A stretch of DNA of 55,597 nucleotides from Alphaproteobacteria bacterium (GCA_017647405.1 JAGCKR010000007.1:1-55597); one strand, 5' to 3'; shown: positions 46,332 to 55,515, counted from the first letter of the stretch. Numbers and translations: made by a program. The notes: generated from the letters alone by a model not told the origin.

Positions 46332-47669
46332 ATGAAAAAAATTATTCTTTCTTTATTAATCGCATTAATTATCATCATTCCGATCGGTGGATATTTTTCA
46401 ATTAAACAAGAACAAAAAAGAATGTTTGATATCTTTTTTAATAACAACACTATAAATATATTGAAGTTTAATAGTATAGAATTATTAAATTTTCATAAAA
46501 GTTTTTATAGTATATTAAAAATGCAAAAAAGCAATGATGATATAAAAAAATATAATATCTGTCTCTTCAAAGAAGAAATTTTAAAACAAAATAAAAAACT
46601 TTTCATTTTTGATCAAAAACAACTTGATACAACCTTGAACACCCACTGCAATAATTCAAAATTTATTCTAGATAATGAAGAATATTATTTAAATTTATCA
46701 TACAGTTGCACATTAGAAAAAAAATGCAAAAGAGCAGTTTTATCTTTTGATGATATTTATCTTTTTGACACAAAAGAAGCATACCAAAAAAAAGATAAAT
46801 TTTCAACAAAAATTGATTTTAATGATTTTTTATCTAAAAAATTAAATATTAACAACCCGGAAGAAATTTTGTTTTTTTTCGTTGATAAAAAAAATGGAAT
46901 CGGCAATCAATTGTCTCAATATTGGGGGGCACATATATATGCACTAAAAAAAGGGAAAAAAACCATTCCTCTTCAAGAAACAAAACTCAATGATGTTTTT
47001 AATTTTGAAAAACCTTCTAATAAAATTCAACAATTTAAAAATATACTAGTTGATTTTGAATTTTATAATTATTGGATTGATTTTAACAAAGATACTTTTG
47101 TCTTTACACAAAACCCAGTTTCTGCAAAAAACTTTAAAGGATATGAATCATATATTCAAGAAAACACAAAGTTTAAAACAAAATTAACTGGCAAAAATAA
47201 AAAAATCTCTGAAAAAATGAAAAATGAAATTTCAATTGCAGTTCATATCAGAAGAGGAGATTTTAAAACATATAACATAATATTAGATAAAAAATATTAT
47301 GATCAAGCTATGACTTTAATGAAATATAAATTTAAAACTCCACATTTTTATATTTTCTCAAATGATATCAAATGGGTCAAAGAAAACTTTGAAATTAACG
47401 ATTACACAACCATTATAGATTGGACAACTTCTGCTGAAGAAGATTTGCACCTGATGACAAAATGCAAACATTATATTATCGCTAATTCAAGTTTTTCATG
47501 GTGGGGGGCTTTCTTATCAGACAATCCAAATAAAATTGTATTATTTCCACCCAATGGACTTTATGATTTAGGTGCAGATGAAATGGCTGTTAATAGCAAT
47601 TGGATACCTGTAAATGACTCTCTTTTTGAAAAAATAATGAGCCATAACAATAATAAAACAGATTTATAA
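46332..47669 (+). CDS. Membrane-anchored GT11 (alpha-1,2-fucosyltransferase-like) protein, copy 1
   Basis: The 445-residue protein has an N-terminal membrane anchor (about 4-20), then a 160-residue domain with Cys77, Cys106, Cys126 and Cys132. The GT11 domain follows: NGIGNQLSQYW (188-198), the HIRRGDF motif (305-311), TSAEEDLHLMTKC and the NSSFSWWGAF motif (385-394). GT11 enzymes transfer fucose from GDP-fucose in an alpha-1,2 link. Most bacterial members are about 300 residues, soluble, and begin with the GxGNQ motif, so the anchor and cysteine domain are additions. It is unusually Lys- and Asn-rich and AT-rich compared with the housekeeping genes. Confidence 0.83.
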   Translation: MKKIILSLLIALIIIIPIGGYFSIKQEQKRMFDIFFNNNTINILKFNSIELLNFHKSFYSILKMQKSNDDIKKYNICLFKEEILKQNKKLFIFDQKQLDTTLNTHCNNSKFILDNEEYYLNLSYSCTLEKKCKRAVLSFDDIYLFDTKEAYQKKDKFSTKIDFNDFLSKKLNINNPEEILFFFVDKKNGIGNQLSQYWGAHIYALKKGKKTIPLQETKLNDVFNFEKPSNKIQQFKNILVDFEFYNYWIDFNKDTFVFTQNPVSAKNFKGYESYIQENTKFKTKLTGKNKKISEKMKNEISIAVHIRRGDFKTYNIILDKKYYDQAMTLMKYKFKTPHFYIFSNDIKWVKENFEINDYTTIIDWTTSAEEDLHLMTKCKHYIIANSSFSWWGAFLSDNPNKIVLFPPNGLYDLGADEMAVNSNWIPVNDSLFEKIMSHNNNKTDL

Positions 47670-47691
47670 TACTATTTAAAGAAAAAGCATC

Positions 47692-49036
47692 ATGTTTCAT
47701 TTTGATAAAAAACAATATTTTTGCAAAATCATTTTAAAATCAGTTAAAAAAATGAAAAAATTTCTTTTTTTTGTATTTGCTATAGTTTCAATAACCTTGT
47801 TATCTGCTGGATACAATAAATTAAAAAAATATCAAGAAAAAAATTATGAATATTTTTTAAGCAATCCTCAGACAAATATTTTTCGAAAAGATTCCCTCAC
47901 AAATTTAATAATATATGATTTTTTCAAACTTATACACAGAAGAAAACCTATTGATTTAATTAACAAAAAACACATCTGTTTATTTAAACATGAAATTTTT
48001 AATGCAAACAAAATTTGGAATGCTTTTAATCAAACACAACTAGAAACAACATTCAATGAGACCTGTGGTAATTTCTTACTAAAAACAGACCATGAGGAAT
48101 ATTATTTTCATAACTGGAATTTCTGTTCAAATAAAAATAACTGTATAAAAATAGACTTTCATGTAGATGGTTATTTCTTTAGCAAACAAAATAAAGTCGT
48201 TCAACAACTTAAGAACAATAAACTTGTTATTCATGATTATTATTCATTTATGAAAAAGCAATTTAATATAACAGATCCTGAAAAAATTGTTTTTTTAAGT
48301 ATCAATCCATCAGGCATTGGCAATCAACTTTTTCAATATATCTGTGCTGAAATATTTGCCGAACAACATAAAATGCAAATAATTTCTCTTCAAAAAAGAA
48401 AAATATATGATATCTTTAACATATCTTATAACAATTTATCCACATATTCACATGCCGAAACAATCTATTTTATTCCAGATAGAAAATTTGATTATAATAA
48501 AAAGTATTTTCATATAGTAAGCAATCCAGTCTCTTTTTTAAACATTAAGGGCCATGAAGAAAAAATAAAGAATTTATTAAAATTCAAAAAGGAACTAACT
48601 GGTAAAAGCAAAGAAATTTCACTTCAAATGCAAAATGAAAATTCCGTTTCAATTCACATTCGTCGTGGAGATTTTACAACTCTAAATTATCATCTTTTAA
48701 GCATTTCTTATTATCAAAATGCGATACAATATATGAAAGAAAAAATTTAAAAATCCGCATTTTTATGTTTTTTCAGATGACATTCAATGGGCGAAAGAAA
48801 ATTTAAAAACAGATGAAAAGATCACCTTTGTTGATTGGACCACTTCTGCTGAAGAAGACTTGCACCTGATGACAAAAACAAAGCATAACATTGTTGCAAA
48901 CTCAAGCTTTTCTTGGTGGGGTGCATTTTTAAATCCTAATAAAGAAAAAATTGTTATCATTCCTGAAACAGGCTTTTATAACGAAGGCTGGGAACATATG
49001 AAAGTTAATGATAATTGGATTGTGATTAAAGAATAA
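47692..49036 (+). pseudogene. GT11 fucosyltransferase-like gene, copy 2, frameshifted in an A6 run
   Basis: The first frame (47692-48750; a second Met at 47752 aligns better with copy 1) contains the membrane anchor, the four-cysteine domain, GIGNQLFQY and SIHIRRGDF. It stops at 48748-48750, right after six A bases (48740-48745). Removing one A restores the frame: EKFKNPHFYVFSDD, TSAEEDLHLMTK, NSSFSWWGAF, to a TAA at 49034-49036. The tail matches copy 1 throughout. It may be a recent inactivation, an on/off phase, a slippage product or a sequencing error. Terminator-like structures follow. Confidence 0.85.
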
Positions 49037-49141
49037 CGTTTTGTTTAATCAACAAACAAGATATAAAAAAAATAAAACATTCTCAATGAGTTCAATGCCA
49101 AACACAAATAATTCATTCAATTAAAGATCAAAATCTTAAAT

Positions 49142-49167
49142 ATTTTGTTACCGAACGGGAACAAAAT
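49142..49167. repeat. Inverted repeat in the fucosyltransferase-metG gap
   Basis: ATTTTGTT, one base, CCG, AA, CGG, one base, AACAAAAT: eleven paired positions with one A-G mismatch. It might be a protein-binding site or an RNA hairpin ending the upstream transcript. Confidence 0.6.
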
Positions 49168-49192
49168 AGATGTTATATTTTTAAAATCAAAA

Positions 49193-49238
49193 ACAAAAAA
49201 AACGCCCCAAAGATTTCCCTTTGAGGCGCTTTTTTTAT
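49193..49238. terminator. Bidirectional terminator between fucosyltransferase 2 and metG
   Basis: CGCCCCAAAG pairs with CTTTGAGGCG with one mismatch, flanked by A8 and T7 runs. It lies just after the metG stop on the minus strand. Confidence 0.82.
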
Positions 49239-49244
49239 TTTAAT

Positions 49245-50762
49245 CTATCCCAAATATGGAAACAATGGATCCGGCACAATAACCTTCCCTACCCCCAATG
49301 CTTTCGGGTTAAATTCAGCCGTTAATTTTTCATTATCAGCTGACAAGGATTTTAAAATTGAATGTGCCACGTTTGGCATCAACGGATAAATAGCTGTTGC
49401 AATTAAACGAAGAGCATCAAGCGTTGTATATACAACTTGTTTAAATCTTTCCATCTTCGTTTCATCTTTTACCAAACCCCATGGTTCATTATTAGCAAAA
49501 TACATGTTTAATTTATTGCAGGCTTGCATAATGCAATCTGATAATTCAATAGCTGTTTCAAGATCAATATCTTTTTTATAAACATCAGCAAAGCTTTTTG
49601 AAACAGATTCCAAAACCTCCATATCTTCGGCCAACAAAGAAACATCGGAAGGAATCTCCCCTTGAAGGTTTTTATCCACCATTTTAATCACACGCATTTG
49701 AAGGTTTCCAAGTGCATTGGCTAATTGTTTATATCCTTGCTTTAAAAGAGAAATACTAATTGGAGAATCGCTTGAAATACTCATTGCATTAATCAAGTAA
49801 AAGCGAAGCGGTTCAACCCCCATCATATCAATCACTTCATTCGGATCAACAACATTGCCAAGTGATTTAGACATTTTAACACCACCTTCGCCAATCCAAT
49901 ATCCATGCACAATGCATTTGCCAACCGGTTCAATACCAATGGCTTTCAACATAATCGGCCAATAAATGCAGTGTGGTTTTAAAATATCTTTGGCAAGCAA
50001 GTGATAAGAATTTGCCCAATAAGAATTAAAGTCTGGATTCGAACCAAATTTCAATGTTGAAATATAGTTAATCAGCGCATCAAACCAAATATAGGTGACA
50101 AAATCTTTATCAAACGGCAATTCAATACCAAGCCAAACCCTTGATTTCGGACGAGAAATACATAAATCATCCAACGGTTCTTCAAGCATTTTTAAAACTT
50201 CTTTGGCATAATTTTGCGGTTTAATCCAATCCGGATGCAACTGGATATACTCTCTGAGCCATTCGCGATAAGGTTCCAAACGGAAGAAATAGTTTTCCTC
50301 TAAAATTAATTTCGGTGCTTTTTTATGATCCGGACAAAGACCATTTTCATCCAAATCAGATTCTTTTTTGAATTGTTCACACCCTTCGCAATAAAGCCCT
50401 TCATAAGACTTTTTAATAATCATCCCTCTATCATATAAATCTGTTAAAATAGAGCGAACAACTTCTTTATGTGGTTCACCGGAAGTTCTGACAAAATAAT
50501 CATAATCGATACCCATCCGATCAAAAACAGCCTGAAACAAGCCACTTTGTTTTTCAAGAAAAACATCTATCGGTAAACCGGCAGCTTCACACGTATGTTG
50601 ATTTTTTTGCCCATGCTCATCCGTTCCCGTTGAAAAGAAAACATCATTTCCTTTCATTTGCTCAAACTTTTTAAAAACATCAGCTAAAATCGTTGTATAC
50701 GCGTGCCCGATATGTGGCGCACCGTTTGTGTAATAAATCGGCGTTGTAATATATTTTTTCAT
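49245..50762 (-). CDS. metG: Methionyl-tRNA synthetase
   Basis: The 505-residue class I synthetase has TPIYYTNGAPHIGHAY with HIGH (17-20), the connective-domain zinc-type cysteines CEGC and the later CPDH, and the KMSKSLGN loop. It is the short form without a C-terminal tRNA-binding (EMAP II-like) domain, as in many Alphaproteobacteria. AAAGGG lies about 8 bases before the ATG. It charges tRNA-Met for initiation and elongation. Confidence 0.96.
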   Translation of the reverse strand: MKKYITTPIYYTNGAPHIGHAYTTILADVFKKFEQMKGNDVFFSTGTDEHGQKNQHTCEAAGLPIDVFLEKQSGLFQAVFDRMGIDYDYFVRTSGEPHKEVVRSILTDLYDRGMIIKKSYEGLYCEGCEQFKKESDLDENGLCPDHKKAPKLILEENYFFRLEPYREWLREYIQLHPDWIKPQNYAKEVLKMLEEPLDDLCISRPKSRVWLGIELPFDKDFVTYIWFDALINYISTLKFGSNPDFNSYWANSYHLLAKDILKPHCIYWPIMLKAIGIEPVGKCIVHGYWIGEGGVKMSKSLGNVVDPNEVIDMMGVEPLRFYLINAMSISSDSPISISLLKQGYKQLANALGNLQMRVIKMVDKNLQGEIPSDVSLLAEDMEVLESVSKSFADVYKKDIDLETAIELSDCIMQACNKLNMYFANNEPWGLVKDETKMERFKQVVYTTLDALRLIATAIYPLMPNVAHSILKSLSADNEKLTAEFNPKALGVGKVIVPDPLFPYLG

Positions 50763-50790
50763 TTATTTTACCCTTTCAATTTTTTTTGAA

Positions 50791-50819
50791 AGCATACTCT
50801 TTTTTTGCCAAATAATCAA
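50791..50819 (-). promoter_or_regulatory. Predicted metG promoter
   Basis: On the minus strand TTGATT (50819-50814), a 17-base spacer, TATGCT (50796-50791). It is divergent from the promoter at 50865. Confidence 0.6.
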
Positions 50820-50864
50820 GATGTTTTTAAAAAGCAAAAAAAATACACTAAAAATCAAAAAATG

Positions 50865-50873
50865 TGGTATAAT
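50865..50873 (+). promoter_or_regulatory. Extended -10 promoter of the unknown two-gene operon
   Basis: TGGTATAAT, a perfect -10 with the TGN extension. No good -35 is visible at the expected place, which an extended -10 can make up for. The start would be near 50880. Confidence 0.6.
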
Positions 50874-50920
50874 AGATATATACAACGCAAATGCTAGAAA
50901 TGAAAATAATGGAGGGGTTC

Positions 50921-51598
50921 ATGTTTGAGGGTATATCAAATTCAATTCGAAACGGCATTAATAGAGTACAACAATCAACCTCTGGATTCATTGAAGCATC
51001 AGGCGAAAGAATCCGCCAAATGGTCCGCGAATACATCACTGAGAGCATCCCAGAAGGCGTTACGGATGTTGCCGTTAAACCCATTCAAACCGCTCAGGTT
51101 GATTCTGATGAATTAAGAGGATTAACGCAAGATCCCTCTCTTGAAAATTTCACAAAACTGACCAATCAGATTGGTGGCATGTTCACAAGAACCAGAGATC
51201 ATGAAAGTTATTCCTTAATCATTCAACATTTAAAAGGAAATACCACAGAAGAAAAAGCAGCCAATTTTAGACGGCTTTTCAAACCGAAAGCCAAAGAAGA
51301 CGGCTCTGTTGCCCTTGTTTTTGCCCCAACAAATAGAGATATATCCGACTGTTTAACTGAAAACAACAGTCGTATTCGCGCAGCTTGTTTAGAACTTCAA
51401 AACGCAACCAGATATGCTGCCATTGGCTCAGGGGATCCAACAATTATCGGATCTTTGGTTGCTATCGGCTATGGAACGGCAGAATTAGGCGCCCAAGTCA
51501 ATGCAAAATTACGCCAAATCGGAACAGCCATATCCGAACTGATACCCGAACAAGAAACCCAACAACATCAAACGGGAGGAAATCGTAATGAAAGATAA
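50921..51598 (+). CDS. Unknown protein, first gene of a two-gene operon
   Basis: The 225-residue protein is not recognised. The ATG at 50921 (MFEGISNSIRNGINRV) has GGAGGGG 3 bases upstream; an in-frame ATG at 50891 lacks such a site. The N-terminal part looks amphipathic and helical (SIRNGINRVQQS, GERIRQMVREY). The only hydrophobic region is a Gly/Ala stretch near residues 165-195 (IIGSLVAIGYGTAELGA). The C-terminal tail is Gln-rich. It overlaps the next gene by 11 bases. No signal peptide is seen. A surface, effector or membrane-associated role is possible but unproven. Confidence 0.7.
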   Translation: MFEGISNSIRNGINRVQQSTSGFIEASGERIRQMVREYITESIPEGVTDVAVKPIQTAQVDSDELRGLTQDPSLENFTKLTNQIGGMFTRTRDHESYSLIIQHLKGNTTEEKAANFRRLFKPKAKEDGSVALVFAPTNRDISDCLTENNSRIRAACLELQNATRYAAIGSGDPTIIGSLVAIGYGTAELGAQVNAKLRQIGTAISELIPEQETQQHQTGGNRNER

Positions 51599-52691
51599 AA
51601 AACAAGACTATCGTAAAAATCCCGGTTTCTTTTCCAATATATGGGATAAAACAAAAGCAGCTTTAAAAGGAAGCGCAACTCCTGTTAAATATACAGCGGC
51701 GGCAGCTGCCGGCATGTGGTTGGGTGGCACTCTTTTAAACTTTGGACTTTTTGAAAATTTTATTGGTAACAATAATTTAGGTTCATTAGTTCAAGATGCC
51801 TTTTGGGGAAATCAATTAGAACTTGTGCCTTTTTTTAGCAAATTTTCATTTTTTCCCGTTGGGGTTATTCCTTCAACCATTATGGGCATAACAGCTCTTT
51901 GCTCCATACCAAAAGCTATCAAAAATTATCGAGAATATAAACACCAACATCAAAAAGGTCGAATTGCCGTTCGCAAAAGAGCCATAGATTTGATGGAAGA
52001 ATGTTTAAATTCCAATCAAAAATATCAACAAATCAAAAAACAATTTGATACTCAAGAATCCGAATTTAAAACTATTCATAACGACTATCTTGAAGAGAAA
52101 AAAGCAAAATGGCAAGAAGATGATAAAAAAGGTGTTGTTCGCGAATTCATCGATAAAACATTAACAAGTATCCCGATTGTCGGGGGTGTTTTGGCTATTG
52201 CCATTGATAAAACAATCGATGGGGCAAAAGGATTTTTCTTTCCGTCAGTCGCCGAAAAAATCCGCAAAGAAAATAATGATTTCACAATGAATTCCTTAAC
52301 CAGACAAGAAGCTTTACAAAATGAATTTTTGGATTCTTTAAGTCCTGAAGAAAAACAAACAATTTTAACAAATTTTCATAAAAAACAAGATCAAATTAAT
52401 TGGAAAGGCGTTCGCAAAAATGCTGAAAAAATGGCCGAAAAAATTAAAGTGCCTAAAAAAGGACGCTCTTTAAAAGAATTTGAAAACGAAATTAAAAATC
52501 AACCTGATGTCGCGCAGGCAAAAGAATATAAAAAACAACTTGAAGCAAAAACAGATACCGTTGATAAAAAAATAACGCTTTCTGATCCGCATCAATTACT
52601 GAAAATGAGCAAACAATACGGCAAGAAAAAAGATGAAAAAAATTATGCTTTGGCTTATAGACGAAATCAAAAAGATCAAAATGTTGCTTAA
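51588..52691 (+). CDS. Unknown membrane/coiled-coil protein, second gene of the operon
   Basis: This 367-residue protein is not recognised. Two hydrophobic segments are clear (about 34-58 and 82-108), followed by a charged, probably coiled-coil stretch (about 112-185), another Gly/Ile-rich hydrophobic segment (about 193-209, SIPIVGGVLAIAI), and a very basic C-terminal half rich in Lys and Gln. The ATG lies inside the end of the first gene with GGAGG 7 bases upstream. A strong terminator follows directly, so the operon has exactly two genes. The two proteins probably act together at the membrane (inference). Confidence 0.7.
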   Translation: MKDKKQDYRKNPGFFSNIWDKTKAALKGSATPVKYTAAAAAGMWLGGTLLNFGLFENFIGNNNLGSLVQDAFWGNQLELVPFFSKFSFFPVGVIPSTIMGITALCSIPKAIKNYREYKHQHQKGRIAVRKRAIDLMEECLNSNQKYQQIKKQFDTQESEFKTIHNDYLEEKKAKWQEDDKKGVVREFIDKTLTSIPIVGGVLAIAIDKTIDGAKGFFFPSVAEKIRKENNDFTMNSLTRQEALQNEFLDSLSPEEKQTILTNFHKKQDQINWKGVRKNAEKMAEKIKVPKKGRSLKEFENEIKNQPDVAQAKEYKKQLEAKTDTVDKKITLSDPHQLLKMSKQYGKKKDEKNYALAYRRNQKDQNVA

Positions 52692-52694
52692 AAC

Positions 52695-52730
52695 ATCAAA
52701 CAACTCCCTCTTTGGGAGTTGTTTGATTTT
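52695..52730 (+). terminator. Terminator of the unknown operon
   Basis: ATCAAACAACTCCC pairs perfectly with GGGAGTTGTTTGAT (52695-52708 with 52714-52727) around a five-base loop, then T's. Confidence 0.9.
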
Positions 52731-52893
52731 ATGTGACTCACATTAGGAAATGTGAAAACTTATTATTAAAAAAGTTGATATTTTTTTATTTTCGAGCCAA
52801 GAGCTTTCCCTTCCCCAGCAACTAAAAAAAGTCACCCTCCTAATTTCAGAAATTATATTTTAACAAAAAAATCTTTTTCCTTTTAAACATCAA

Positions 52894-52919
52894 GAATGCC
52901 CCAAAATCAAGGGGCATTC
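52894..52919 (-). terminator. Terminator of the large ankyrin gene
   Basis: GAATGCCCC pairs with GGGGCATTC around an eight-base loop, 13 bases after the stop of the minus-strand gene. The T-run is weak on the minus strand. Confidence 0.6.
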
Positions 52920-52932
52920 ATTGAATAAATAA

Positions 52933-55143
52933 TTATGATTTTTGGCGTGTGTTTTTCTTTTTATTCAATCGTTTTTGAAGTGAAATCAACTTTTTACTTT
53001 CTTTTTCATCAACAACACGTTCAAATAAAGGCACCCAAACATTCACAATTTCAGCCGGCTCTTCTTTTGCAACCTGATATAAACCACCCATCAAAGCCAA
53101 CTGCTGAATTAAAGCAAAATCTTTACCACGTGGATTTAGTTTGACTTTCTTTGTTAAATTCTTTACCTGATTAGCAAGCTCTTTTACATCCGGCGTATAT
53201 CCAAGAACCATTGTAGCTTTCTTTTTTTCTTCCAAAAGCATTTGTTCAGCCATCAATTTTGCAGTTTCTTTAATACGTTTTTCTTCTTCCAATAACTTTT
53301 CACGTTCAGCTTGCAAGGCCTTTTCTGCTTCTGCTTTCAACCGTTGTTGTTCAACCTCTTTTCTTTTTTTCTCTGCCACTTTTTCTTCAATTAACCAAAC
53401 TTTTTTTAATATTTGATAACGAGACTCAAAGAGATTATCCCTAAACATATCATAAACATTTTTTTTCGTTGGATCATCAATCACATCGTTAACAAAAACC
53501 AATCTTTCTTGAGCATTCCAATCTGCACAATACCATTTATGAGTATCAAATTTTTTATTTTTATAATTCGATAAATGCCAATAAAAAACTGCATCCGTTA
53601 AACTTACCCCATGATGCATAAAAATAGAGACCATGTTGATATCATCATTTTCAATAGCCTCAGCCATTCCTCTCACAGCAGTATGTAACGCACCAAAATA
53701 GCTTGGTAATTTATACTTAACAGTTGCATTATGGGTAATTAACCAATCTAATAACTTAGCATTTCCACTTTTAACAGCACCAATTATTTCATCATTAATG
53801 CTTAAATCTTTATGAAAATACATATTTCTATAAGGATCACTAAAATCAAGGCTCACATCAAGGCTCACAATCGGAAGCTTTTGTTTTTGATCTAACTCTC
53901 TAAACTTTGCCCCATTAAGATACAAAAAACGAACCATGCTTAAATCGCCCTTTTCAGCTGCCATAGCTATATGAGAATGTAATTTTACATGCAATAATTT
54001 ATCCAGCTTTGATATACCGCCTTTTTTTCTCAAATCGGACAACAAAAAGTCCTTCTTTTCTTTTTTGTAATGAGGCCGAAAGATTTCTTCATACTTAAAA
54101 TTATTCAAACAATCAGCATTTGCAACCATCAATAAGTATATCATTTTCGTTATCGTTGAAACACTTTTAAGTGGCTCTTTATCCAAAGACTTTACAGCAT
54201 GCTGAAAAACAACTGAATGAGGAATTTCCTTATTATTTTGAACATCACTAGCCAAAATAATTTGCGATCCTGAATAATTGAAAAAGTGAGATATGTTTCG
54301 CCCCGTACCACTTGATATTGATAATGCGGTCGTCATGCCCGTATTATCTTCTGCGGATGAGGTTAATCTTAATTGCGAAGGATCAACTTTATTTTCAAAA
54401 GATATATCCTCCATATTTATATCAGAAAGCAATTTGGAAATTTCAGAATTTTTGCCATCATTAGAATCATAATACATTTCCATAGCTTTATGAAGGGGAC
54501 TTGTATATTTTTTTATACTACAATATTGGACAACATCATCCACATATACTTGATCATCAAATTTAAAAACAGGAGTAATCCTTACATCAAGACCAGAAAA
54601 GATACTCACATCTGTTTTAACATTTCTCTCCAAAAGCTTTATAAAAATATCCAAATTTTTTGTTTCAATTGCAGCTAGTAAAGGATGCCCCTCACTTTCC
54701 AAATTCGCATTTCCATTTGGATTTGCACCAGCTTCAAGCAACAACTCTATTATTCGCATATCGTTTTTTTGGATGGCTATTGCAAGCAAATTATTACTTG
54801 TTCCATCATAACTGGTTGCCATACCGTCAGGAGAAACACCCGCAATTAAACACAATTTCACCAAATCGTAACATTGATTTTGAACGCCTTTTAAAAGTGT
54901 TTTTGAGTTCAAATTATCTAACATAACCTGAGCATCAAATTCTTTGGTTTTCCCATCAGTTAAGAGTTCCATAATAACTGACAATTCATCACTTTCTCCA
55001 ATAAATGAAAAAACATCATCCTCTTGAAAAGGAGATAATTCATTTTTTATCTCAACATCAATGACTTCATTTTTATCATCGTTTACCATCAATTTATTTG
55101 AAGTTATCATTGCATTTAATTGATTTTCATATTTTCTTGCCAT
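52933..55143 (-). CDS. Large ankyrin-repeat protein with a C-terminal coiled coil
   Basis: The 736-residue protein has no signal peptide. Ankyrin-like units occur in at least two blocks: near residues 80-180 (NNLLAIAIQKNDMRIIELLL, AGANPNG, HPLLAAIETKNLDIFIKLL) and near 395-520 (HIAMAAEKGDLSMVRFLYL, IIGAVKSGNAKLLDWLI, AEAIENDDINMVSIFMHHG). A charged coiled coil (about 590-665) and a basic C terminus (KKLISLQKRLNKKKNT) follow. AAGGG is 7 bases before the ATG, under a perfect consensus promoter. Host-directed function is a reasonable guess for a host-associated bacterium; cytoplasmic scaffolding is also possible. Confidence 0.85.
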   Translation of the reverse strand: MARKYENQLNAMITSNKLMVNDDKNEVIDVEIKNELSPFQEDDVFSFIGESDELSVIMELLTDGKTKEFDAQVMLDNLNSKTLLKGVQNQCYDLVKLCLIAGVSPDGMATSYDGTSNNLLAIAIQKNDMRIIELLLEAGANPNGNANLESEGHPLLAAIETKNLDIFIKLLERNVKTDVSIFSGLDVRITPVFKFDDQVYVDDVVQYCSIKKYTSPLHKAMEMYYDSNDGKNSEISKLLSDINMEDISFENKVDPSQLRLTSSAEDNTGMTTALSISSGTGRNISHFFNYSGSQIILASDVQNNKEIPHSVVFQHAVKSLDKEPLKSVSTITKMIYLLMVANADCLNNFKYEEIFRPHYKKEKKDFLLSDLRKKGGISKLDKLLHVKLHSHIAMAAEKGDLSMVRFLYLNGAKFRELDQKQKLPIVSLDVSLDFSDPYRNMYFHKDLSINDEIIGAVKSGNAKLLDWLITHNATVKYKLPSYFGALHTAVRGMAEAIENDDINMVSIFMHHGVSLTDAVFYWHLSNYKNKKFDTHKWYCADWNAQERLVFVNDVIDDPTKKNVYDMFRDNLFESRYQILKKVWLIEEKVAEKKRKEVEQQRLKAEAEKALQAEREKLLEEEKRIKETAKLMAEQMLLEEKKKATMVLGYTPDVKELANQVKNLTKKVKLNPRGKDFALIQQLALMGGLYQVAKEEPAEIVNVWVPLFERVVDEKESKKLISLQKRLNKKKNTRQKS

Positions 55144-55515
55144 TTGGTTTCCCTTATACTTTTTATAAAAGCGCTAGCCATTATATAGTATTTTGAATTA
55201 TTTGTCAATTATTTTTTATAATATATTTGCTGTTTAAACAACCATTTATTATAAATAATAAAAAGTTATAAAACAGATATAAATCTATTTTATTTATATA
55301 CAAAACTTAATCGAATCTAAAACCACTTATTGCAATAAACTTACTATACAATAAATATTTTTTAACAAAAGAATTTAGAAGGAACAAAAATCCAACAAAT
55401 AAACATATACCATTTAAATGGATATAGTATTTTAGATAAACTGGAATCTACTCTTAACAATTATCCAAATAATCGCTCAAATCATCCGTTTGTCACAAAG
55501 TCTTCTTAAATTCAT
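55144..55515. other. AT-rich intergenic region without recognised genes
   Basis: About 370 bases, mostly A and T. It contains the ankyrin promoter at its left end and the AT palindrome TTTATTATAAATAATAAA (within about 55243-55262). I see no RNA gene, repeat array or convincing open frame in it. Confidence 0.6.
55180..55208 (-). promoter_or_regulatory. Perfect consensus promoter of the large ankyrin gene
   Basis: On the minus strand TTGACA (55208-55203), exactly 17 bases, TATAAT (55185-55180). Both hexamers match the sigma-70 consensus at all six positions. The start would fall near 55173, at the palindromic AGCGCTAGC, leaving a leader of about 30 bases. Confidence 0.85.

Noticed and set aside
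44924..49036. Insertion sequence or transposon behind the duplicated genes
   Set aside because: No transposase and no matching terminal inverted repeats or target duplications were seen; tandem duplication explains the pairs.
52736..52760. CRP-like site near 52740 (TCACAT...ATGTGA)
   Set aside because: The half-sites are in the wrong order for the CRP consensus and it lies between two terminators.
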